From assembly GCA_021014325.1 (NCBI GenBank), contig CM037460.1, positions 21,652,544 through 21,716,543 of the forward strand: a stretch of DNA of 64,000 bases, in the 5' to 3' direction. The stretch's first letter is position 1. Every line of letters starts with the position of its first letter. Shown in pieces: positions 22,403-49,300 of the stretch. The notes below the pieces were generated by a model that saw only the letters and a list, made by a program, of their open reading frames with translations, was not told the DNA's origin and did no database searches. The DNA is from Plazaster borealis. Taxonomy: Eukaryota > Echinodermata > Asteroidea > Forcipulatida > Labidiasteridae. Position numbers and translations under genes: made by a program.

Positions 22403-25400
22403 GGATCTTAAAACTGAATGTAAACATGGAGACCCTTTTATAAACGTTCAGAGAAGTGACATTTAAGATTTATGGAACAGATCCTGTGTCTCGTATCACT
22501 AACGGGATGAGGAACTCTCAAATCTTGATTAGGTGTAATAATAAAAGTCTTTTAGTGTCAGTGAAAGGAATGTAGTTGTAGTCTATTAATATGTATGAAT
22601 CCCTTGTACCAGCAAACGTTTGAACGGTTAAACGCGAGACCTTTGGGATGCCTGGGCCTAATTTGACAAAGCTGCTTATCGGTAAGCAAATGTTTGTGCT
22701 TACTATTGCAGAAAAACATGCCTAAGCAAAAGTGTATTTCATAAAAATTAAACAATATTTGGTACAGTGTGTGTAAAAATCTGGTTCCAGTCTTCCAGTC
22801 TGAAATACAGTCATCTTCATATACCTTATTTTTCTTGCCTTTTTTCTTCATGCAAGGCTAACAAAAACCCAGATTGTGTGCTAGTTTTTGTTTTTTTCCC
22901 CCCTACTTTTTTCAATAAACAGTTCTCAAGTATAGTAAGTAATTTCAAAAAGGAAAATGAAAACAGATTTTCAATGGTTGTAATGTTTCAGAGACTTGTG
23001 GTACAATACAAATAATGGACAATCAGCATTAAGATAATTTCAACATTTTTTTGTTATTAATATCTGACATATTTTTTTACACAGTAAGATTTGAAGCATT
23101 TTTCATTTAGGTTCTATGATACAGGTAACAACCAAGAAAAATACTGATTTTCGAATCTACATGTTAACTTCTTAAGACTAAATACCTACTACTGTTGCTT
23201 TAGTTGCTATATTTTACATGTTACACAGGTTTTTTTTAGACGAGGCTTTCAAATAAAAATAGTTAAATATTCATTAAGGTTTTTGCTGAAATCTCAAACA
23301 GCAAAACACCAATCAAGATATATTCTTAAATTTGTTTGATGTTTTAATGCACATCTCTTTGCCATATACACAGAAACTACCGCCCTCTATGGGTTTAGAC
23401 CAATAGACTTCTTTTTCATACAATGCCGGTGTTGTAATTGAATGTGTGGTTTGAAGCAAAATATGAAGCATCTAATGAAAAAATGCCCAGTTATTAAAAC
23501 ACAAAGTTCTGTCAATAAAATAATAGTATTGTATATTCAGTATTGAATGGCAACCAAAAATATTCCTTATTTTGGCAGATGATTGAAGAATAAAGGTGGC
23601 GTATCTTATACCTCTATGCTAAAAATGATCCAGTTTTTTTTTTAATTAGGCTTGGTTTGTTATGCAATTATAGACCTATTCTTGGAGACAAGTCATGCAG
23701 TTTATCTGTTGGCCATTTTTTATTTATATATATATATATATTGGGGGGGGGGGGTAAATAATAATGATAATAACAGATAGTGTACATTTATACCGACACT
23801 CCTACAAACATGTAGCGCCAAATCAGGTGAAGATTATTACGAATGAGGTTCAAATTCCGCTCTAGTAATTTTTGTTTTGTTTCAACCCAAAATTAAGTAA
23901 AATTCACCGAGTCAGTTTTCCCTTATGGTTTATTACTTGATGGTTTTAATGAAATAAGGAACCAGTGTACAACACATTTGAAGGGATACCCTAACGCCTG
24001 GAAAGGAAACACGCACAACACAATATGCCGATTGGGTCTTGAGGGCGACTGCTTTATGTACATGCTTGTTGAAATCTTGTGGGGCACTTATCATGTACCT
24101 GTCAAAGGTTTAACTATTTTCACACAATCAGTGTTCAAATAATTCACATTTTCACAGAGTCACCCAGAGTCACCCATTTTGACAGTTTAAACAGAGGGGC
24201 AGATAGAGGGGATATTGTGGGAATTGTGCCTTTGGTGATACAGGAATGGGATTCGGCACACAGTCGCAGTATGTCACGAGAAAGATATTTGCCTATAGGG
24301 CCATCGCAGATTTGGATCTTGACAAAGGTCTTATTGGAAGTCAATAAAACAACATCTGTGTTTCCTCTAGGCCTAACGCACATGATGTCATTTGAGTAAG
24401 GTGCCCTCAGCTAAAGGTCAAAAAGAAGGTTGCTCATTGGCCCATCCTGTACGCCACGCGCAGATAGATGTGTGTTTCCATTGTTTCATCATCATTTTAC
24501 TTCTAAGATGGTGTTGTGATGACATCAATGCATAAGGTACATTGCACAAACCTTTTAATGGTAAAATTACCCACAATGCATACCAGGGTGAACAAGATGG
24601 CACCAAACATATTCAGAAGTCTGTCTTATTTTCTACAAAAATCAAATTTACCAACAGTGGCAATACTTGTGTAGCCCACATCACCAAATAGTTCCCCAAG
24701 TAGTAAATACAAACATGAACTAATGGTTCATAGGCCAACCTCCATTTTGACGTTAAAACATGTATAATTATTTACCATAATACATACACTACTTCCTGGA
24801 AGCTGTACAAGATAAAACTTTTTTTTTTTGTATCTTGTAATTTTCACTAACACCAGTAAGCCATTTGCGAGCTAGATTTGAATTTTGTCTGGTACAATGA
24901 CCTGCTTAGTCACAAGTTACCACTTCAATTTGAATTCCTCAGACTGTAGAGACAGTTGCTATGTCAAATGGTTCGAGGCTAGTACCATTGTGCCATAGAC
25001 ATTCATTCAGAATTGTGTATGGGTGTTCGCTGTCTCTTACATAACTACGTAAAAGCTTGCCCCCAATCATGGCAACTGTCCTTACAACCTGAGGAACTCA
25101 AATTAAGTGTGAACTTTTGACTAAGAAAGTCATTTTACCAGACATTATTCAAATCTACCTCGCAAATGGCTTATTACCCCAATACCAACAAAAATTACTT
25201 CCTTTCATTTTGCCTGATTTTAAAGGATTCTGTGTCAGCTAATTCAACCTCTCTTAGAATGAGGCCAGGCAACCCATCTTGTCACAGTGCAAATGTTAGG
25301 GTCTTAATTTACCACCTGCTGTGGGAATCTGGAAGGCTGCTTATAAAATGCCAAGAGAAAAAATAGGCCAAAAATCCAATGTGTCCGTTGGGTGACTGCT

Positions 25401-25717
25401 CTATATTCAGACACCCCTTTGTTCCGACAACCCTATGTTCCGACAACCCTATGTTCAAAAAACCTCCTTGTGATTCACATGCTAGGGTCAGGGTTAGGGT
25501 TAGGATTAGGAAAGTACACTAGGGGTGTGAGAACATAGGTGTGTAACCGTCCGTTGTGCGTTAAGTGTAACACATTGTACACAGTGCATAACAAAGAACA
25601 TGTATGCCTGGCAACGAGTTTACTCCATGCATCCATATTGTGTTATCCATTAAAAATGAAAACACTCTACGGTGCAATTGAAATGAATCATGCACAGCGT
25701 AGACCAGTTTTGTTGAC

Positions 25718-25935
25718 TTGAGTTGGTGACTTGGACTCGAGTCTGCCTCGACCCTCGAGTTGAGTCCGCCTCGACCCTCGAGTTGCCAATTTTTGTGACT
25801 TGCAACTTGACTTGACTTGAGCAAAAATTACTTTGGATTTTACTGAATTGAGCAAAAATTACTTGTGACTTGACTGACTTGAGCAAAAATGACTTGTGAC
25901 TTGACTTGACTTGACTTGAGAAAAAATGACTTGGT
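25718..25935. repeat. gacttg/cttgact low-complexity tandem tract
   Basis: Irregular direct repeats of gacttgactt, gagcaaaaattactt and cctcgaccctcgagtt. The open frames crossing it on the minus strand are repeat translations. Confidence 0.8.
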
Positions 25936-27589
25936 TACAAACACTGGCGTAGACAGACACTTGGGTTTTTAGCCTTAGGTTTGAGCAAAATATGTTCACT
26001 TATAAATACCTTATCAGAAGAAAACAGTGAACCTTTTAAGTAGCATTATTTGCAACTTCAGTTTCTATATGATTTCTATAAAACTTTTTGTAAGTGCCAA
26101 CACTGTGACTGCTGTAAGTGACTGCTCTGGAAAAAATTGACGTCTGCCCTCGAGATTTTTTTGTAGTTTTGCTGTACATATAATTTATATAAAATCTTCC
26201 TCAGTTGAAAGATCAGATATGTACATGATAATTTATAGCTTACATTCTACTGACTTGCTGGATTCAGCGTCTGGTCATAACTATGAAAATGTTCTTTAGC
26301 AACCAAAACTGTTTAGAAAACTTGTGAAGGTACATCTAGCTTATATTTATTGAAAAACAAAGTAAAAAAAACATTATTACACTCCGATTTATAACAAAAT
26401 GACAAAAGAAACTGGACCAATTTTTAGGTATTGCAATTAGAATAGATAATCATCAACAGGAACCAGTGGTTAAACATTTTAACACTGACACTATGTGCAA
26501 GAGAGTTGATTTCTCATACTGTTGTTAAAAAAACAACAAATAGCCAATTTCAAAGAGATGCTTTAGCAACACAGGTTTGCTAGGCACAGAAAATAGTTGC
26601 ATAGCAAAAACAGGTTACAAGCCAAAATACTATGAGGTTATTAATATTTGTGACTGGTGACCTGAAACATTTTGCTTGCAGACAAATTAACTTAAAAACA
26701 TTGGTAACAAATATTTTTGCTTTAAAATCCACTAACTCATTACATGCTACAGGCTTGGAATTTCATCTTTGAGAGGGCAAGGCCATTTTCATTTTAAAAT
26801 GGGTACTTCCATTGGAAAATCTCAAAGTCTACGGGAAACATTTGAAGGGGCACCAAGACAAGACCAGGGCAACAGAGGCCATAGCCTCCGTGTTATACCA
26901 GGCCGAATGCAATGATTATTGTTGACTTGTCATTTCTTCTTACATCAAATATTTGCAGTGAGTCAAAGTTATCAGCCAAAAATAAGGGAGTTGGTCACTA
27001 AATAAAAAAAAAGGAAAAAACACTTACAAAAATGTCCTTAAAAGTTCCAAGCTAATGAGATAAACTTTCGGCAACAAAAACCACAAAACAGTCTTAAACC
27101 TTCTCTATAATAAAATATGGCACTCCTTTGTGCATTTACTTATATAAGTTTGAAAAAAAAGTCTGAACAAGTTTATGATGGGAGGACACGAGACCTTCTT
27201 CATTGTTCCAGAAAGCCAAGACCGTTGTCATTGTAATATCTTCAGTATCTTCCTGCCTCTAGGGGTAGTGGTAGGATTCAGCATTTGTATGTACATCTTT
27301 CTCCACTCATTTATTCTTGAATGTTCAAATTCTGTTTCTGCAAGGAAAACAAAATGAGATTGTGCATTTCAATCAAGAACTGGGGACAAAAATAATGTCA
27401 CGCTTTGAAGTTTGTCTGCAGAAGAATTTTTTTTGCTGTGCAAAGAATTTTGCTTTTACTGCTGTAGAATTTATTTGATCAGGTTGAGGCCGGTGGAGAC
27501 TGTAAACCAGACTCTCTACGCATGCTGTAAAACCGGGGGTCGAAAATGAAAGGGAGTGTGACAATAAAGATGGCATGTCCTACCTTTGA

Positions 27590-42723
<15,134 letters not shown>

Positions 42724-43066
42724 TTTCCTTCAATTTTGTGGCACGAAATAATTGTTGGAATCGTTCATCAGCTCCAAAGACGAAGAAATTACTGCGTTTC
42801 CGATTTGTGATATTGTAAACCCGGCCCGATGTATGTTTCCCACCGTATACAAAATGGCTTCAATATAACGCAGGTAATCGGTATGCAACTTAATGTATTT
42901 ACGCATGGAAGTTGGTGACGAGTACCGGTGACGGACTCGGCGTATTATTGTGTGTGCACTTTCCCGAGTGGTACGGTGTGTGACGACAAGTCACTGGAGG
43001 GTGCTCTTTTTTTAGTGACGAATATTTTCTTTTCAATTGATTATTTTCGACGATGACACAATCAAC

Positions 43067-43362
43067 CAATAGACCCATTGCACAACGCGCAGCGTACTCA
43101 CTGCGCCTATCCTGGGTGTCATTTTGGGTGTCAAAATCGTATACAAACATGCACAAAAGAGAGTTTTGACACCCAAAATGACGCGCATTGTCGGAGGCGT
43201 GTTCCGGGTCTATAGAAATCAATAGGTCCCCCTTGCATAACGCGAAACGCTACAGATACGCTGAGGTCACGCGCACGTTTTTACGCACAGCTAGAGAACA
43301 GCTATCGTCCAATGATCTGCCTCCTTTTTGAGAGAGTGACGTCATATGCAATGGGTCTATTG
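43067..43362. mobile_element. Inverted-repeat element CAATAGACCCATTGCA
   Basis: Ends caatagacccattgca and tgcaatgggtctattg are a perfect 16-base inverted repeat. A second inverted pair (gggtgtcattttgggtgtca / gacacccaaaatgac) sits inside at 43111-43185. It is about 350 bases upstream of the VPS4 start codon, so it may overlap regulatory DNA. Confidence 0.75.
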
Positions 43363-44064
43363 AAACAATAATCCGTAATCACGACTTCTCCCTCTGAATC
43401 GTTTGTTTGCTTTGGCCATGGTTTGGATTAAGAAATGTGTAGAAGTAACATTACATAAATCTTTACTAAATTAATCTTAATCAACAATGGTACGATTGTG
43501 ATACTAGTTCAGTTCACCTGTGGCGTCATAGTAGGCCTACTACATGCGGGTGAACTACCTGTTAATTCTATCAACAATGGCTCAAAGTAAAACTGCGAGA
43601 AATGGCAATCGCAGTACAAGTACTTCCTTAGCAATGCAACTGCACTAAATTACACATTTTTTTGTTCAACTCTTCGATGGCCCGGGGTTTGTGAATTGGG
43701 AAACGCCCATTTGATGACCGCTGACGTCGTATGACCGGCCGCAGCGATCGAGTACCCCTTGTATTTTTCCGATAAATCGTAACCCTCCATCCTCCCTCTG
43801 GGGCCGGGTCTGCGACCGTCGGAGGAACGAGGGTTATTACGATTATCGCAACTAACCCCCTTGCTCCCCCCCCCCTTCCCCCTTGACGTCATGCAAACTT
43901 CCGCGTCATGCAAACTTTAAACCAATCACTGGGGGTGGGGGTAAAAAATGTATTACCCAAAGCAAATCGACGAGCAATCGATTTAAAGGGTGTTTTTCTT
44001 ACTGTTTTCTCGTGACTAAACGATGGCCGATTGTGAGCTTAAATGGTTGGCTTAAGTTGGTTAA

Positions 44065-44458
44065 AGGCATCGTACACGTTTGGTAATTGGAGCCCATTGT
44101 TTGTTTCAAACCTATAGTTGTAGATAGAATATACCGAAAACTAACCCGTGAAAGTTTCATTTCAAAAGGTGTAGCGTTTTTGAGATAATATTGCCGAAAA
44201 TCTGGAGCGGTTATGTCCACCCAGGAAGAATAATCTGCATTGGAATAAACACTCTGAGAAGCGTTACCGTAACGCTTCTCAATATTCAAAATATTTTGGT
44301 GATAAAAAGTGATATATTTTTCCATAACCGCAGTAGGCCTACTTCGAAGTGAAAAGTTTCTCAAAATGCATTATATATCCAAGGCTGCTGTACTTCTTAC
44401 CAAGTAAGTTGTTATTACCAATAATTATTAGAGTCATTACCAAACGTGTACGATGCCT
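44065..44458. mobile_element. TTAA-flanked inverted-repeat MITE, copy 5 (different interior)
   Basis: The ends aggcatcgtacacgtttggt and accaaacgtgtacgatgcct form a perfect inverted repeat with TTAA on both sides (44061-44064, 44459-44462). The interior is unlike the main subfamily. Terminal identity suggests this is the youngest or best-preserved copy here. Confidence 0.9.
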
Positions 44459-46368
44459 TTAAAAAGTGTGGCCTTAGCTACTCGTTGTCAAAAACCAACG
44501 TAATACACGTGTTTTAACAAAAATTTAATCAAGCTATAAGATTTATATCTCTTTAGCCTATGGAAGCAGAGATCTGATGCATAATTAGCATTTTTAAACA
44601 TTGTTTCAAATAATGCCTTAATTGGTGGAACTTACGCGCATTGTGCGGTGGTGCGTTCCACGCAATGTGGACTTTCCCCATTTGTTTTCTACATCCCTTT
44701 TCTTTAATTTTTCTTGTTAAAAACATTGTGGGGTTCACCCCGCAGTGTCAAAAAACAACAAGTACAGTTCCTACCTCAAAATAAAACACCCTCACAAAGG
44801 CCATCTTACCTTTTTATAGGGGCTGTGAAAACTTACAGCTCAATCGGTCAACGGAGTCACGAGAAAATAGTGAAAAACCCCATCACTGTTCTACCGTTTT
44901 CAAACATCGAATTCGGACTTGTGATATCAAAACTAATTTTACTCAAAAATATAGCATTCCAGGCCAAAATGTGTTAGGGAAGTTTTCACCATGACCACTT
45001 TATACATTATGTTTTGTATAAATCTGTGAAAATTTTATATTTTCAAAGTTACCAATAGTGAATATCTGCGAGACATTTTTTTTTTTTTCAATCTGAAAGA
45101 CTACAACAAGGCAAGAAACGGTTTGTGTAAACCGGACCTTGTGTATAAAAGCAAGTTGTACCTTCATTCCCTAAGAAACAGATTTATGTACATATGGACC
45201 TTTCTTTTTGGAAACATATTTGGCCTTTCGAAAAAAAAGTAGGAAAAATGTTCGTGTAAAAGGGCCGACATGAATATAATTAAAGTATATGTGAAGTATA
45301 CGAATGCAGAGAGAAAAAAATCCTGAGGGAACAAAAAAATTGATAAAAGAAGGAAAAATACTGTGCCTGTTTTTGAACAATAATTGGGGCATGCAGATCT
45401 GAAAAATAGTGGCACACAGTTGTTGTACTCTTTTTATCCCCCAAGCCCCCCCCCCAAAAAAAACCCACACAAAAACCCCCACTAAACAAACAAACAGGCA
45501 CCCAAAACACTACACAAAACTGCAAACATTTTATGAAAATACAAGAATATTTAATCTTTCACATCCAACCGCAATTAACAAAACAAGCCCATAAAGCACA
45601 TTTTTTATAAATATATATTTTTGGCATTTTCTTTTGTCTGTAAACATCAAAAGTGCACTTAATAAGTGATTTTTTTAAAATAAACAATGGCTATTGTTGT
45701 CCGCATTTTTGTTTAACCGAAACTAATTAAGCTCAACAATTAAATAAACTCCAACAGCAATCGTTACATTCTCATCATAATTTGAGTTTTACAACAACGA
45801 AAATGATTTTACTATAAATACTGTTTAAATAGATATATATACTCTTTTTTTTTATATTTCTTTTTAATAGATATTTTTATGGAGGTCATATGATAACATT
45901 ATGTGGATCACTTTTTCTCTTGATTGTTTATCAAAATTACCACAAGTAAATTTGCAATTTCTTGAGGAAGTTAGAGATATCCAATTTAAAATCCCTCTGA
46001 TTAAAAAAAAATTCTCATACACATAATCAAACAAACTTTTTAAAACTTTTAAAGTTCTCACCAATGAAATGCAAGTTTGCTTGAAAATCCTGTAAATGTT
46101 AAGCACTTGGTTAATAACCCTAAGAATGAGCTATTTAAAAGATGCAACCAAGTCCGCTCAGTCAAAAAAGTTTCAAAGCAATGACAAAATAAAACAAAAC
46201 CCACACAAGTCAGGAAATGTAGAACAAGCTTCAAATCAATGAAAATAATAAAAATATTTTAAATTGGAGCTGCTCCAGTAAACATTGTATAACATTTTGT
46301 GGAAATTGCATATTTACTTGAGGTGGGATTTGAGTTATTGCCGTCTCGTTTGTTTGAATGGGGAGCAT

Positions 46369-49300
46369 TTACAATGCCAAAGCTAGAAGGATTGGGAGAC
46401 CAACAAGCAGACTGGTAGTGGATGAAACGGCCGTGGAACCACTCCCTTCCTTTTCTTCTTCCTCCTCCTCCGAATCTCCGGCATCTTGTGGTTTCTCAGC
46501 ATCATCCGAGGGCACATCCTCCTGTCAAAAAGATAAAGGGGCGTATATTGGTTAAATAAGATACTCCAATTGAGTGATACCTCACCATGCAATGCCTCAA
46601 AACCTACATAATCCAATTACTTGAGTCCTGTTGCAAGCTTGATGTCATTAGTAGCAAATATTCATTTTGTGTGTTTTATTCAATTGTTATAAAGTACATC
46701 CATCAGCAAAAGTGACAACTAGATAAATAGAAGCCAAAGAAATTTTCAGATTTAGGTTTGACAGAGAGAAACACCATAATTATGAGGAAAACCCATGCAA
46801 TCAGGTAAGGGACTGAAAACCTGTTCCAAGGCAGGATTTGAACGAGGTCCCCGACATTGAGCATGCAGTGCTTTGTAAGGCTACATCAATGAAGGTCAAA
46901 CTAAAAAATCATGCTTATTTTCCTGTCCTAATTCAACAAGGATGTGTTATGTAATTTTTCATTTTTTTTATAATTGTTTCTTTCATCCATTCATGATACA
47001 AAAAAACGTTAATTCGAAATATTCATTATGTACTCTGGATTACTATTGTAATACAGAGTTCATATATAGCACTCTGCTGATCAAAAACACCAGAGCTCGA
47101 GTCCAGTGCGCTTGACCGCTCGGCCAAGACACACTAATAAAGGTTATAGGGAAAGACAAATGGACGAGTAAAGCAAAATAGAGTACAATGGATAACAAGG
47201 CTAATTAGGCTCATGATGTAAAATAAAGGACAGTCAAATGTTATTGGAAACATATCTTATAGTCATCTCAAGTTAATCAAAATTGGTGAATTTGAGAAAT
47301 AAACAAATCTCCATACCTTGTAAACAATCCCTTTTGTAGATTTCTCGCACTTGAAACTAGTCTCTGAATACATCTCTCCTTTGTTGTCGCAGATGCAAGC
47401 GTAGTCCTTGGCAGCGTGGGTGGAGTTTGGCGGACATCCCTTGAAATAAATGGCCTGATGCACAGCGATGGGTTCGTTAATCTTATCCTTGACATCGCGA
47501 CGCTGGATGTCCCTCTTCTTCCTGTCGGTCCGCTCTACCAGCCTGAAGACGTTCGTTATGGTATACTCTCTGGACAGGGCTGAGAGAGCCTGGTTGATGA
47601 AGATGGAGCGATGGATTTCTTCACTGTGGATGTAGTCATGTGACTCAAGGGACTATTATAGAAGGATAGAAATAAATGTTAGTGCTAGTCCAGTTGAAGG
47701 AAAAAAATCAAATGCAAATATCATTGTACTCGGAATGTGTCAGGGAATCAAATGGAAAAACAATACGCAGACAATTTAACACACAAGCAAGTTTGTGTAA
47801 CAAATGCTCTACGTATATTACATTATTATTGTGTAGGAAAGAAAATGAATTTGTTTTGGAAAAAGTCCCATTTCTTTAAACAACTGCTGTGAGAGCTTAA
47901 TTTTGCTCCGACAATCCCTCAAATTATCTGTATCTCTTCATTTGAGATGAATAACCATGTAAAAAAGAGGGAGTTATGGGCATAGAGGGTGGTTGTGAAA
48001 ATTACAGGTTAGGAAAGGCTAATATAGGTCTTGATTTCATGCCTGGTAAGGACAGGCATTCATCAGTCTCTGTGGTCTAAATCTCCTATTTCTACTGCAA
48101 ATGCTCGTATAGGGCGACCTCTAAAGTCTCAATAATCACCTGTGATGAAGTGGCAATGCTGTCAGCAGTGAGTAAGCTGTTGTCACTGCTCATGCGGTAC
48201 AGAAATTCTGGGGAGACGTAAGCTGTGTAGGACTGTTCAACTGGAGCCCCCAGGCAACCCTGTCAAGTCAAGATTAAAAAAATGAAGGTTTTTTCCACAA
48301 AATGAAAATATTCAGCTTCAAGAATATGAGTTTGATCCATAAACCTGTGCTGCGCAGTACACAAGCTTCGATAGGCCAAATTCAAGCTGTGAGAAAATTA
48401 ACCTGTCTGAATAAAAAAGGCAACTTGTTCCCCAACCACAAATAATATATAACATTTATGAATTAAAAGACATTACATTTTTTTTTATTTTGCTGGTAGC
48501 GAACTTGAGATACTTCTGATTTTATACGAAAATTAGCATCTGTAAAACTAAATTTGTGCGAACTGTGGCTCTGAAAACATCGCACAAGGCAATGAGCACT
48601 ATGTTGGGATGTGACCCCTTATATGAACAATATATTTCATTAAGGAAATATTCAAATGTGTAATGCTAGATTTTAGTAGAGCATATTCTTCCTTACTTCT
48701 CACAATTCTGGAAAAGGAAAAAGTACCAAATTAAAATGAAAGCCAACATATTTTTAAATAGTATTAACCCCAACCATCCCAACCTATCAAATTCCAATGG
48801 TATGTTTTGTTTGATTCTGTTGGACTGATGAGGACTGCACAAACCACCATAATCAAAGGCAAGAGTGTGTGTGGTGTTGAGTAATACCTTATAATGTTGG
48901 ATTTTGGCAGACGGTGAGGAAGTACCCTAGCAAAGATCCTTAAAGAGTTAGTGTTAAACATTAAATTTATGTCAGAGAGTTTTAGCTATGTGGAGATCTC
49001 TCCATAGGCTGGGAGCTGTGACTAAAGCCCGGTTCATACTTCCTGCAAATGCGAATGCGAAGCGAATGCGAAGCGAATTTGACGTCACAACTCTGTTTTC
49101 GCTGCAAATATTCGCAAAAGTTGAGCACGGCCCAACTCCTGCGAATTATTCATTGCGAATTTTTGACGTCAATATTCGCTTCGCATTCGCATTCGCAGGA
49201 AGTATGAACCGGGCTTAAGACATCTTGAGTCTAGATTTTCACCGAGAATAACAAGAGTCTTGCTACATCAAAGACCAGAGCATCCATCAGTTTTACCTAT

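Larger units (their letters stand above)
21565..27589. other. Intergenic DNA between convergent NPEPL1 and VPS4
   Basis: Holds both 3' UTRs. AATAAA occurs at 21921 (+). Its reverse complement TTTATT at 27470-27475 and 27310-27315 could serve VPS4. Also present are a complete inverted-repeat element at 22011-22402, a partial foldback relative at 24195-24330 and a tRNA-Asn-type repeat tail at 23850-23945. A G run lies at 23742-23753, a short TTAGGG-like patch at 25480-25510, and a gacttg/cttgact low-complexity tract at 25718-25935. No protein-coding exon is seen. Confidence 0.6.
42724..46368. other. VPS4 upstream region and 3' flank of the kringle gene
   Basis: VPS4 promoter and 5' UTR should lie just above 42723. 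The region up to about 43900 is richer in CpG and tgacgtca-like sites, and no TATA box is obvious. It contains an inverted-repeat element (43067-43362) and a TTAA MITE (44065-44458). From about 45000 to 46368 the sequence is AT-rich and could be the long 3' UTR of the minus-strand gene ending at 46369. No protein-coding exon is seen. Confidence 0.5.
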
